From positions 248,001 to 312,000 of the forward strand of contig NC_026659.2 of assembly GCF_000004075.3 (NCBI RefSeq): 64,000 bases of DNA, in the 5' to 3' direction. The notes under the pieces are model-generated. The model was not told where the DNA came from and did no database searches. It worked only from the letters and a program-made list of their open reading frames with translations. Source of the DNA: Cucumis sativus (taxonomy: Eukaryota > Streptophyta > Magnoliopsida > Cucurbitales > Cucurbitaceae). Position 1 is the first letter of the stretch. Each line of letters opens with the position of its first letter. Positions 35,551-51,299 of this stretch are shown here, one piece after another. Both the position numbers and the translations under genes were made by a program.

Positions 35551-38500
35551 CATTTCGAGGTTAGATTGTGAACGAGATCTTAGGATGATATGATTTCTGT
35601 AACTCAATTTCGTGAGCTTTGTTTTCCTTAATCTGAGTTTTCGTTTTTCTGGAAATTCATTTCCAGAACTGTATGCGTTTCTTTGAGACCGAAGGGAAAT
35701 TAGAATAATATTATTCATCGTTTCAATAGTACTTGATTCTGGTAATCTTTTTGCATTACGCTTTTGTTTAGTCAGGATGTATTAAGTTCTGTATGAACTT
35801 TGAATTTGTATAGCTTGTTGAACAAAATTTCCGAGAAATTAGAGGAAGGAGATTAGTTTATTAGGATGGTTCAAATCTGCTTGAACTTTTCTTATCAAAT
35901 TGTCCACATAAAATATTTTGATATAGGTTATAGAAGCAATGATCTTTGGAATCTATTTCAACTGTTATTATCAAATCAACTTTAAAATTTGAGCTTGAGG
36001 GAAATTGTGTTCTTTTTAACTAATCTACCAAGCTTTTGCTGGGGAGAATATAAAGAGATACAACCCTACAAAAAAGGCCCTAACTAAAACAAGGCCTACT
36101 CGAACCCTTAGGAAGCACGGAATCTAGCAAAGGATCGAGTTTGCTCCAACCCTCTAAAGGTTCAAACATTATAGGGAGTTTGCTCCAACCCTCTAAAGGT
36201 TCAAACATTATAGGGAGTCTCCAACCCTCTAAAGGTTCTATTGTTCCTCTCACCTCAAAGACCCACTGGATAGCACAGATCCTGCTCGAAATCAATAAAT
36301 GATAAAATGTGTGTGTGTGTATGTGAAATAAAACATCGAAAACAAGTCTTGAAAGTGTTCAAATTTGGCTTAGAGAGCACTCAATTCATCAGGCAACTAT
36401 AAGAGCATTGAACCCAACAACAAATTATCAACAGCCTTATTGAACTACAAGAACCGTCAAACCTAGCCACACACTCTCAAAGAATCTACCAACATAAACT
36501 ATTATAAGTTTAAAGTTCAATTTGAATGGGGAGTGAGAATTTTGCTGATGAACAGAGGTATGATGTAACACATAATTTTCCTCATATTTTAAGAATATGT
36601 ACTATGAAAAAATGAGAGTTGCAGGATGGTTTTTATAAGATGGGTAGTGTAAGCATAATGAACTGCCTAATAAGTTGATGGCTAATGAATTGAGAATGGA
36701 TTGCAGCAGGTTGAGAAATAGCTAGGAAATGCATTGTTGAATGAGAATTGTCTATGACGTTGCTTAAACGGTGTTTGTTCTATAGGTTGTACAATTGTGT
36801 TCTCTAGGACTATAGGTATTACAATTGTGTTCTTGAGTTCTAAAGAACGAGAAGTGTCTGCTTGGTTGGTTCCTTGGTTTTGAGGTAGGAGGAGTTGTAA
36901 CTTGAAAGTAAGATAGAAGTACGATGGTCGGATTGCGTTTGAACTTCTAACATGGTTGGACGATTGAAAATTATTGATATATGATGTTATTTTGATGCCA
37001 AGGCATATGTCCTTTTGACTAATAGAACAGAGATTAGAATCCTCCATTGATGGTTATTTCAACCCTTTATATGGAATTTTCCTTTTTACCCCAAAAGAAT
37101 GGTTACAATCTTTTCCATATCTTCTCACCAAGAAAGAAGGGGGAAACCTTTTCCTGATTCCATATTCTCCCATTCTCCACCTTAAAGCATATGTTTAGTT
37201 TGTGGTTGTGTTTAGTAGGCCACTCGGATCACTTCTAACAAATAACGTCTAATGAGGCACATGTTTTGATATATTCACAAACGAAACTAAAAGTCGACTA
37301 TGGTTAACCCCAAGGCTATAATCTTTTATTTGATGTCATATGTCTTAACTATTTCATCCGAACTCAAGTTAGCAATTCACTTGTGATGAAGTTAATTATC
37401 TTACCTTGTAGCTAAAGGTTCCACAAGCCATAGGGTGGGAGTGCAAATCAGAATATTTACTTTAGAGAGAATATGTATCTTTGATTTTTAAAATATTATT
37501 CTGTTTTTCTTTTACTGTATGATTTGATCCAACCTCGAGAGATGATGAATTCACTTTGGCAAATAGCATCATTACTTAAACACGAGATCAAAATTCCTAA
37601 CTAGATGCTGACATGAACCACCTCTTGTATCATTTTAAAAAAAGAAAACTATCTTTTTTTTTTTTATAGACATGATCTTTTCTCACATTTTCTTCACTGT
37701 GATTTCATTTCTCGTATAAAAAAAGTCAAATCATTGGTTAAATACTAAAAACAATAACTTGTTATAAAAGTCACTGTGACATTTACAATAATTTTTATTA
37801 AGAACAAAAAAACTAAATGATAAAGACACCAACACAACAAGCCACTATCATTTTAGGGGAAAAGGCAATTGATTTTGTAAGTTGAGGGGAATATATTCTT
37901 TGAAACCTCACCATTATAATGCTATACACTTCAGAAATATATTTATGTTGGAAAACATTAACTTAATAAAATATTAAAGGTAATTGAGAAAGATTAAACT
38001 ATTTATTTTCGAAAGCAACTGGAGCCTAGCTAAATTGATAATTTTAATAATTATATTTAAATCATAGTTTTAGTTTAAGCATAAGTTAGTTAAGCACAGA
38101 GTGATCAAGAGATGTTTAATGTTTGAGTGATAGTGATTATCGTAAGCTTAATATACACTATACCAAAATGAAAAGAAAAATACTTAAGTGCATCGTGCAT
38201 ACATCCGATAATTATATTTAGTATAAGATCATTGATGTACAATTTACAAAAAAAAATTATGAACAAATGGTTGATACTTACTAGAAAATTCTTGTCAAAG
38301 ATCAACAATGGTAAGGATCTATCCTTCTCACGGATAGTTAAAAAAGTATAGATGGCTTGTCGACTAAGGGTTTAGAATTATCGAATAAACAAGTATAGTG
38401 TGTTTGTGGTCATCGACATCTAAAGATAACATAAACTTGTTATTAATTCAAACTTTCTTCGTCTGAATGTGCATAGAAGCTAGTAGCCAATGTATTTTTA

Positions 38501-40362
38501 CATAGGTAGTTGGCACATTGAGGTCTCATTCTTTGATGAAATTAACCTAAAATTGCAACCAAAAAAATCAAGAAAAAAAACTTGTAATATTTCTTAGAAT
38601 TTAAAGATACAACTATACAACCTACGGAAGAGACAAGTAATATTGTTCAAAAGCTTAAATATTTCAATTATGTTGAATCAAATTAAATAAGTATACACGC
38701 ATATACCTACGTCGAAGGTTTCTTACGTTACGAGGTTATTTGAATAGTTATAATGTAATTAAGATTGATGAGAATCAAAGAGTATTGAAAAATGCTAATA
38801 ATCACTCGCTTGAAATACAATAAAAAAATGTTAAAATTAAATAACTTTTATATTACAAATGGAATATAAAAATACTTACTACAAACATGAAATTTTATTG
38901 TAATATATCATAACTTCGTCATATTACCGAACACCAACACCGATTGTGTGTTTTTTTTTTTCTAGCATAGTTAGCGGTGACATTGAATTGAATCTCCAAG
39001 TTGAGCTCACTATGGGACGTGAAACAGTCAAAATGGGGAAGTTTTGTTGAGAATCACGGTGAGATGGGGCCATGAAATTCAATTTCCTAACTCGTTTATC
39101 GCGCGGAATATCATAAAGAAATTGCTGATTATCAATTCGATGCTTCAATCTTCACATATATATGTATATGTTAATATATATATATTATATATATATATTC
39201 TTCAAATCCCCATTTCTCTCGTACTTTCAAGCTTCAACAATAATCAAGAAAACCAGAGAAACCCACGAAGAGTGAGAGACCAAGAAAGTGACTGATCGTG
39301 TTTGTGTTGCGAGATTCTTCTCTTTGCCTCTCTTTCCCGCTTGTTCGTCTCTTTCCCAGAACTTGAAAAAGTTCCCATTTTCACTAATTAACGCCTGGTA
39401 ATCTTCTGCTCTGCTTTGATTGTTCTTGCTCTGTAATCCTTCATTTCTCTCTTTCTCTATGTTTGCTTTTACTTTACTTTGATTTTTGTTGCTTATATGC
39501 ATTTTCTCCTCTTTCCACCATCTGGGTTCTCGCCGCAGCTATTGCGTTTGTTTGTTCGTATACTATATTATTATTCTCTCGTCTTGTCCTTTCATTCTTG
39601 TATGACGGTACTTCTTCTTGTTCTTCTCGTCTACGAGTAGCTGGACTTAGTCCTGCGGGGCTTCAACAGAAATTCACATCCAACGTGGAGTTACGATATT
39701 TTTTTAGTTTATTTTCATTTTTAATCGTTCACCCATGTTGTTGAAGAGATTTTTGGTTAACATTGTTCTGTTTTTATTTAAGCTTCGGAAAATTTGTTTA
39801 TCACATCAAATGTAATTTTTTTTCCAAATTTTGGGTCTCAATGCATCGTTAAATGGTGAGGGAAGGGTGTCATATTCCTTACAGTGTCTTAATATTCTGG
39901 GTCTAATTAGTGGTTATTTCTGACGTTAAATCAAAAGGAAGAAGGGTTTATTTAGAATCAAATTTCTTTGATATGGTGGATTTTAATCGAATCAGTCTCT
40001 CGGCAAAGGAAAAAAAATCGAATCAATGTTGTGATCTGGAAGTTATTGTTTTCCTTTGAGAGAAGATTCTTCTAAGTTTCCTTTTTAAGCAATAGGTTGG
40101 TTTAAATAAAATGTTAAACCAGACTTTAGATTTCGTTTTGGTATTGGTTTATTATCAGCTGGTATATTTCCTCATGCTCTGGGACTACTTCTGTTCAAGA
40201 TTTTTTCACTTTGTTGTAACTTCTTATTTTGGTTGTTCTGATATAGTGCTTCATAAACCTTTTAACTATGTGATGAAGATGATTGCTTGAACTTACTGGT
40301 TTCTTTCTCATGGATAAATTTGAATCTTTAGAGACTGGAGCTCGATAAGAAAAGGATCATTT
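35551..40362. other. Intergenic region and 5' leader of spermine synthase
   Basis: After the SDHAF4-like 3' UTR comes non-coding DNA with a 39-bp tandem repeat (36137-36238) and a block of about 36040-37200 that looks repeat-derived but carries no recognisable protein. A TA-rich stretch at 39160-39200 probably includes the TATA box of the spermine synthase gene. Its leader appears to hold an intron at about 39398-40331 (donor CTG|GTAATC, acceptor TTTAG|AGACTGG), 31 bases before the ATG. Confidence 0.5.
36137..36238. repeat. 39-bp tandem repeat, about 2.5 copies
   Basis: The unit 'gagtttgctccaaccctcta' + 'aaggttcaaacattatagg' starts at 36137 and 36176. A third, shortened copy starts at 36215 and lacks a few bases. 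The period of 39 keeps a minus-strand frame open (MFEPLEGWSKLPI...), but this is a repeat artefact. Confidence 0.85.
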
Positions 40363-43621
<3,259 letters not shown>

Positions 43622-45376
43622 TTCCCCCATATGAGGCAACGCCCAGGTCCAAGCCATTTTTCTGTTTGGTTTTCACAGGTAGGGAAGATGATCTGATTTG
43701 ATGGAGTGGATCCAGATAATATTTATGGTATTTTGGAGTGTAGAGGAAGCCATAAGCTCTATTTTTCTGGCATTTTCATAACTTACCATGGTAGTAGTTG
43801 TATCTCCTGTGAGGATGAAACTTTGATGTCATTCCATTGCTGAGTTTCTTTATGTAGATGACTGATTTGAAGCAATCCTCTCTAAATAGAATCCCTGCCT
43901 TTGTTCTTATCATTCTTCCGTGTGTGGATGATGTTGTGGAACTCTCCAGCTGAGATTCAAAGCTATAACATGAATTTGTGTCTGTATTCTTTGCATTATT
44001 GTGCTGCATGTCGTCTGCTTTCATTTTGCGAGGCTGATGAACTTGAGAACTTCTACAAATTACAAGCTGAAGATAATGATTAATGGTTAATACGGTCAAT
44101 ATCATGGATAGATTATTGAATCAAGATTTTGAGTCAAACATTGTTCTTGGCCTTGAACGGTTTAATTTAATCAATTTTCATCCCCAACTTTCTGAGACTA
44201 TGATGAGAAAGAACTTGAAAATACCTTGTTTATTTGCTGCAAAGTTACTCTAAATTGTGATGGTGGTGGTTGGTGGACAGCTTATCCATTGCCAAGTGAA
44301 CTAAAGAAGAATGTACAAGTAAACTGTGCAAGTGAATGCCTTTTCTTTATTTATCAAAATAAACTTAGTAATTGATATGAACTTTCATTTTAAAAGAGAG
44401 ATTTAAACTCTTCAATGTTTAATTGTAATACTAAAAACAGAGTGTATATATTTTGCCCTTGAAAAGTAAAAAAAGTTTGACATCAATTCTATTTCTAAAG
44501 CCTTCCTTTTTGAGTTTATTCCTTAAACATTTTTAGTATGATGTGATTATTTATTTCTTATAAGTTAATAGAGGAAGTTTTGTTATACTCCTTATACTTT
44601 TTTTTTCCAACCAAAATTTAAACCTCCACCCTTAATCAAATCAGTCAAAGAATTGGAAGTTTGAAAACTTATTTGTTTTGGATAATTTACTCACAACATT
44701 ATTTTTCAGAAAAAAAAAGTAGAAGGGCAGTCATTTTGTGTCTGAGATCAAGTGGCTTCTTATCAATTAACTACAAAATTATTTTAACCCCCTCCTCCCT
44801 AAAAAGTTGGGCAAGAGAAGTTCATAATCCTTGAAACTGGTGGTGTAACAACTTCAGTTACAAGATGTTCAACTTCTTGGAGGATTGAAATTAATCTAAT
44901 TGATTGTCAAACAATTTCTGCAGACCAATAACAAAAGTTGCAGGACATTTACAGTGTGAAGTGAAGACAAACAATTGACCAAAATCTAACTGAAACTCAA
45001 AACCCTACTAATGATCTTCTAAAGGAAAAATATTTCATACTAATAACAATGACCTACAAGACATTGACCCTTTTACACTTATAAATATTCACAATCTTGA
45101 TCTTGAACGCATAACGAACTCAATGGCACGAAATCAGCAAATAGGCATCCATCAGTGATCCAGATAAACTTATTGTTTAGGCAATGACCGTTGCCTGGAT
45201 CCTGCCTAAGTGACCTCTGGATGAAATCTTTTGCCATCAATCAAAGCTACTAATGATACAATGGCATTTATGCAAAACACCATGGGAGTAAGATTCTCTC
45301 GTTCCAATATTATGAAATAAGAACCAATGCATAGAATAGACATACATTTTTTTTGTATACAAGGAATGCCTTTGCT
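43622..45376. other. Convergent intergenic region SPMS/CNGC1
   Basis: The interval holds the 3' UTRs of spermine synthase (left) and the CNGC channel (right, minus strand). Frames in it (for example 43776-44105 minus, 43901-44083 plus) show no family features and are 3'-UTR shadows. Nothing else is seen. Confidence 0.55.
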
Positions 45377-48300
45377 CTATAAACTATTCTCTTCAGAAGT
45401 AAAATCTGGTTCTGCTGGTTTCTGAAGCAACAATGGTGGTATTCTCTCTGGAATCCTGGCCTTCCGAGAGCTTGTCCGTCGAATCGTTCTAAGGATGTTA
45501 GCTGCAAATCTAGATGCATAGATGGTGGCACCTAAACTAGGAGAACTCCCACCTGTCTTGGCCAATGCATCTTTTAACCTGTTTTCTTCTTCCAAGAGAG
45601 TCTGTTCATGCTTCTTTCTGCGGTATCGGCGCCATGCTGCCTGTATAAAACATGCTGCCCATGTCCTCCATTGCTGCGAATAAAGCCTGAAAGTGTGTCG
45701 CAGCTGCTTGCTGTGAAGTCTTCGGAACTGTGAGGCTACAAACTTCAAGTCATCAGCCTTCAAAGCAAATGCTTCAACTTCTGAAAGTGTTCGAACAGTT
45801 CTTGTTGAAATTGGCAGGTTAGATGAGGAGTGTGGATCCAGAGCCCACGTCAGTAACTCTTCACCACAGAAATCACCCGCCTTAAGATGTTCAGAATTAA
45901 AGAAACCGGTTCTACCCCCATTCGTAGTTACAGACAATAACTTGCCTCGCATAATGAAAATCATCTCGTCTACCGGATCTCCTTCCCTAACAATGTAGCT
46001 TTCCTCTGTATATAGTACTGGCTTGAGACGGTCACACATCGCATCCAACAATTGTTCGTCCATTTTTTCAAATATGGGTACCTGAAACATAGGAAAGGGA
46101 AAAATAGAAATAATCATCACGCCTCTTTCAAGATTATCTACTTATGGTATATTTCACCATATATTGATCATTGAGAATATTTTAGATTAATTCAGAATGG
46201 TAAGGAGGATACATGACAGCAATAACGAAAAAATGTCCTCAAACAAACTTTTGAACTTTCAAATGCAAGTATGAGCTTACATTATTAAAAATTAGTACAT
46301 CAGATAATGACTAAAAACATAGAAAAAAAGAGAGATTACTCACCCTCATTAGCAAAGACAAGCAGAGATGGCGTTTAATATCCCTTCTAAGATCTTTTGG
46401 AAGATTTCGAACCAGATTCTCTTCATCAACACCTCTGGTTTCCTGCCACTTATATTGCTCATACCTCCTGATTCGCTCTCGGAGACTTTCAGGGAGCAAA
46501 CGGTGGGACATCCATTGTTCTGCATCTCTCCTTCTAACCCTCATTTCTTCCAACCTTGTAGTGGTGGATTGCAAATATGTCTGTTTCAAGCAGGTAAAAA
46601 TTAGGAATATGAAGTATTATAGCTTTCTTAGTAAGCTATACAGTGTTCAACATAGAAGTCACAGAAAAGGTATGCAATGCCTTTGAAGAATGCTACCGAG
46701 TATCTAGGCCAGCTTAAGCAATGAAATTTGAAAGAACACTTGAATGAAAGCAGAACATACATGCTACCAATCTTACTAAAATCAAAAGCTAACATCATAG
46801 ACTCAGTTCATATTTGATAATGCAAAACCACGAGGTCATCTATGTCAAAGGACAAAAAACTTCAAACCTGCATGTTCCCGATAAGAAATGAAAACAGAAC
46901 CAAGCCAGAAATGGAGATGAAAACAGCAAAGCAAATTTCCCACACGTATGTGCTTGTTTGGAGATTTTGACCCAGGGAACTGCATCAAAACAAGTACAGA
47001 AACATATAATTTCAGTTATTTAAAAACTACTTAAAAAAATCTTGTAATAGATGTCAATCGAAATATGCTTCTAATCAGGTGAATTCCAACAGTACAGTAT
47101 ACAACAAAATGCACCAACAACGTCCTTGCTCAAAGGAGACAGTGGTTTACTTTTATTAAAAATGCATTCAATGAGAGTACGAGGTTCTAGAAATGTATGT
47201 GGATAAATCATTGCCACTTAGCTAATGTTTCTCCGAGACGTAAGGTTCTTCATAGAAGACGTAGAAAGTAGAAATCATTTTCAGAGAAGAAATAGAAAGT
47301 AGAACATAGGATTGAGTTTACTTGGTGTGTACGATTAGTATTCTCACAAAAGGAATTTTCTAGTTTACCCTTTTCTCATAATGAGTAGTTGGAGAGTTTT
47401 CTGAAAGCTCCTGGATAATCCTTTTGGCTACACCTAGTCCTCCCCTCTCAATTTTATCCACTAGTACAAGCATATCTCACAGAAATTTAGCAACTCAAAT
47501 TAAAGAACAAAGAGATGATCTTTCATATAGAAGGCACAAAATTTTCTTACACTATCCATCACAAACAATCTCTGGAATCTATAAAATCGTAAAATATTCA
47601 CATGTAACAATATTTCCAACATCACATGTATTCTTTCATCCAACCGAGAAGCAAAGAGAATAACATTTGGCCAACCAAAAAATCTAAACAATAGATAATA
47701 TTATCAAGTTGCAAACAATTTGGATTGTTCCCTTCTTAATTCTCTATTACTCTATTTTCTTTTTCCTTTTGCATTTGACCACATGATCATATACATATAT
47801 CAACTAAAATTTTCAACACATGCAACAATTTTCTAGCTAAAAGAAAGTTAATATAAGCAGTGCACGTACCTTAGATTTCTCAGACCCCACCAGAAACAGT
47901 AAAAGAACTTCTGTGGAAAATTCATCGACCCCACGACACCAGATTTAAGAGCATCAAGAAATATTCCAAAATCAAAAGGAGGATTGTCTTCAACTAGAGA
48001 GCATGAAACATTTAAAAATGCGTTGTTTCTTTGAATGACATCAGCATCACAATATAGTGAATTAGAAACACAGCCAGTCTTATGACAAGCCCTCTGCCAG
48101 CATGTAGTTTCTCGTTCTATAGAAAACAAGTACCAGAATGCTCCAAAGACCTGATAACACAAATAACATCAGTTTTTCCGATTCTGAACGAAGTGAGGAT
48201 TTCAAAAGATTAGAAAGATAAGAGGAAATTGGGAGTAACAAGATAAGAAAATATCTCATAGTGCCCATCTTTGGTTACTGTAGGAACTTGTGTGACCAAT

Positions 48301-50531
48301 ATACCCTGTAGAGTGTCAAACGTGGACAGACTTACATGCATAATTTTCATATGTAAGCACCATAAACTTCAAAAGTTATTTTTCAAAGATGATGCCCAGA
48401 AAATGAGACAAATCAGACTTTTCGCAAAGCTTGATAGACATACATTTGTGAATTCTAAAAAACAAAGGCAAAGACACACACACACAAAAGAAAGAAAAAG
48501 AAAAAGAAGGGAAAAAAAAAACCCTCTCTGATTCATGATATCTATAAAAATGTATTTCTTGCTTGATTTTGAAGGTTCGGAAATATAGAGGTCAAACGGA
48601 GGAAGAAACAACTCAGCATTAACTATATCATGGGTGTGTGTATTTTGTTAGTTAAACTACTACATCATTCAACTCAGAGATATATTAAATGCTCATGTAA
48701 AGAGAATGCACCAACCACAAAATATTTCCTACTTCTTCCAGAATAAAGGGTGGTCATTGTAGAATAATGGAGAAATATGGGGAATATGATCATTTACAAT
48801 CTGCCCACAATATAGACAAATGCTAATTTCTAGTCCATATATAATTAATCAAAATCAATAAATTAAATACAGAAAAAAAATTTCTCCTGCAAATATACTT
48901 TACAGCATATATAAACAAAAAGTTCACAAACCGAACTCACATGACTTGCCAACATGTAGAGAAAGAGATTAAATGCAGCTCCAGCCCATGCAGTTTCAGT
49001 GAGTACAGATGTTCTTGTAACTTCTTTATATAATGGATAGATTCTAATAAACCGTGGCACATACTGGAAGAAAACAACAAATTTCAGCAAGTCCTTGGTA
49101 TTCAACGACCTTGAGCCTTTCATGTTTGGAATAATGATCAGAATCACTACCTGCCAAAGCTCCATAAGTTGATTTGCAAAATCAATAAGACATCCAATTG
49201 GAGAACAAATGGTCCAGAAACAAGTTACTTAAATAAATTATATGTGGAATAAGTTGCAGAGGGAGTCAGAGAGTTTCGGTAGGTAGTTTCCAAAAATAGT
49301 TTGTGGGACACTCCAGCCCCCTAGAGGTGCTTGAGATATTGTTATTTTCCATCTTAAAAACAGAAATACTTTAGCTGATTTTCAATTACATTTTTGCTTT
49401 TATCAGAGTATTAGTAGAAAATTACAATAACAAACAATCAAATGTTGCAACGATATTCAAGCAGCAAGTTAAGCTCACAAATGAGTATCTTTGTATTATG
49501 GACCTCACTAAGATTCAAGGTCAACAATAGAAGGAAAAAAGGCAATGTTCGTGACAACACTCAAATTAACGATCCTTGAGAGAAAGTATGACATACTTGT
49601 GGAAGTGGGAGGACTGCAAGAATGTCAATCAAAAAGTATGATGAAAGATATCTCTTTGCTATTTCCCAAGCATCTTCAACTAGAACACCTCTTCCAAACA
49701 CCCGAGAAGAAGGAGCAATAAATCCCGTACGAAATTGGAAAACAATATGTAATATATAGAATATGTCGGTGAATGAACGTAACACACTAGCCGTAATCTC
49801 CATCTTATTATCTAACCCAAGACACTTCTTATCGTCATCAATCACAGGAACATAAAAGAACAAAGGATCCAACGAGACTGCAATCACACATGACAACACA
49901 AATATCTTATTCCACTTCTGGAGAAAGGGTCCCTGTGGGTCAAGCACCTTTTGACCAGTTCCAAAACCTTTGGACATAAATTTATTGAAAGAAGATGACT
50001 TCAAGGATTTCTTAATTCTATTAATCCTGTAAGAACCAGTTTCCAATTCTTTATGAGGCTTCTCTGAAACTAAGTCAGTTCTTGTCCCAATCTTTCCAGC
50101 ATTTAAAGTGTTATCTGCAGAATATAACCCCCTTGAAGTTTTATCTGAACTCCAGTCCTGAAACCTGGAAGAAAATGCATAAAAGTTGTGAATAGATATG
50201 AACGAGTGATACCAAATTCAAAAGGGTATTGTCAGAAGCCATTGTTTTATAACCCTATCCCTCAATTTAATTTCACCAACAGAAAATGCATCAAAGATGA
50301 TAGTAGAGCAGAAAGGCCGATGCTTTAAATTTTATGATCATCACATTTGAGTTTTGACTGCAATGATTCTATAGAGAATCCATTTAAGACACAAAAGGAC
50401 ATTTCTACACAATAAAAATTCAACAGATACAGTAATTTACAATAAATCGATTTCGATCACTATCATTGCAATGATCATTAGGAAAAAGTTCATCAAACTA
50501 ACCTCACAATCTTCTCCTGGAGATAGGTCAT
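45377..50531 (-). CDS. CNGC1: Cyclic nucleotide-gated ion channel, CNGC1-like
   Basis: Seven coding exons on the minus strand: 50531-50503, 50164-49597, 49150-48941, 48150-47870, 46979-46868, 46580-46344 and 46081-45377, giving 713 aa (Arabidopsis CNGC1 is about 716). It is a plasma-membrane non-selective cation channel subunit. The start MTYLQEKIVRFQDW matches the CNGC1 N-terminus. S1 follows DPQGPFLQKWNKIFVL, and the pore is FFYCFWWGLRNLSSLGQNL with filter residues GQN at 366-368, split by intron 4. The cyclic-nucleotide-binding domain begins near 480; its phosphate-binding cassette and hinge (LKAGDFCGEELL, then EAFAL) fit the plant CNGC signature. An IQ calmodulin site follows (FIQAAWRRYRRKK, about 624-636). 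A leader intron (about 50541-51168) precedes the ATG. Group I membership is inferred from overall similarity. Confidence 0.94.
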
Positions 50532-50540
50532 GATAATTAT

Positions 50541-51168
50541 CTGAAATGCAATATCAGATGGAAAATCAACTTTGCAAAGTCATACAGTCCAAATTCTGAA
50601 GTTGACACAAGTTTCTTGAAGCAACTCCTGAAAAAGGGAAAGATAGAGAACTTCAAGTAAGAGAGTCCACTGTCTTGTAAAATTCAACACAACCTTTCTA
50701 AAGTTATAAAAGAAAAAGGGTATGGCTGACCATGGATTCCAAAGGACAACAATATAATTCGCTTAATTGGCCATAAATCGATCAACAATGAAGTGGGGTC
50801 TTCAAAAATTCAAACAAGATACTCAGTCATCAAAATGTCAAAATCCCTGTAACACCCCTTCAAAGGTTCTCAACTGGGTATCCCCACCAGTCCAAAATAT
50901 GCAAATAAAAGCCATGAAAACTAACTTGAAACGGAGAAATACAATCGAAAAACAAAGAAACTTTAACATCCAATTTCACTTCTCATTTCTCACAGATAAT
51001 TCAGAGAGAAACAAACAAGCCAGTTGAAATACCAAACAAAAAAACAGTAGAACCAAGCAGGAAAAACCCAAAAACCAAAACTCAAAACACCCAAAACGAA
51101 GCGAGGAGACCCACAAAGTACAACTGTAAAATCAAAAGTAACTGAAGGAAAAGGAGAAGAAAACATAC
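50541..51168 (-). other. 5' UTR intron of the CNGC1-like gene
   Basis: On the minus strand a donor CG|GTATGT at 51168 and an acceptor GCATTTCAG ending at 50541 bracket 628 bases of A/T-rich DNA. The acceptor lies nine bases before the ATG. Without this splice the leader would be long, so a leader intron is the simpler model. Confidence 0.55.
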
Positions 51169-51186
51169 CGAACTGAGAAGAGGGAT

Positions 51187-51211
51187 GAAGAAGAAGAAGA
51201 AGAAGAAGAAA
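51187..51211. repeat. (GAA)n microsatellite in the CNGC1 leader
   Basis: About eight GAA units on the plus strand, which read (TTC)n on the sense strand of the CNGC gene. It lies just upstream of the proposed leader intron, within the presumed 5' UTR. Confidence 0.85.
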
Positions 51212-51299
51212 GTGGGTGGATTGATAATTGGGTATTAAATCAAATAAACAAAAAAAGGTTATTGGCAGAGAGAAATTGATTGAATCCAGCAAGAGAAAT

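Noticed and set aside
36682..37047. 121-residue minus-strand frame
   Set aside because: Composition and location suggest repeat-derived DNA. No motif or homologue is recognised and no splicing partner was found.
43776..44105. 109-residue minus-strand frame
   Set aside because: Lies in the 3' UTR of spermine synthase, with no motif, and is explained as a shadow.
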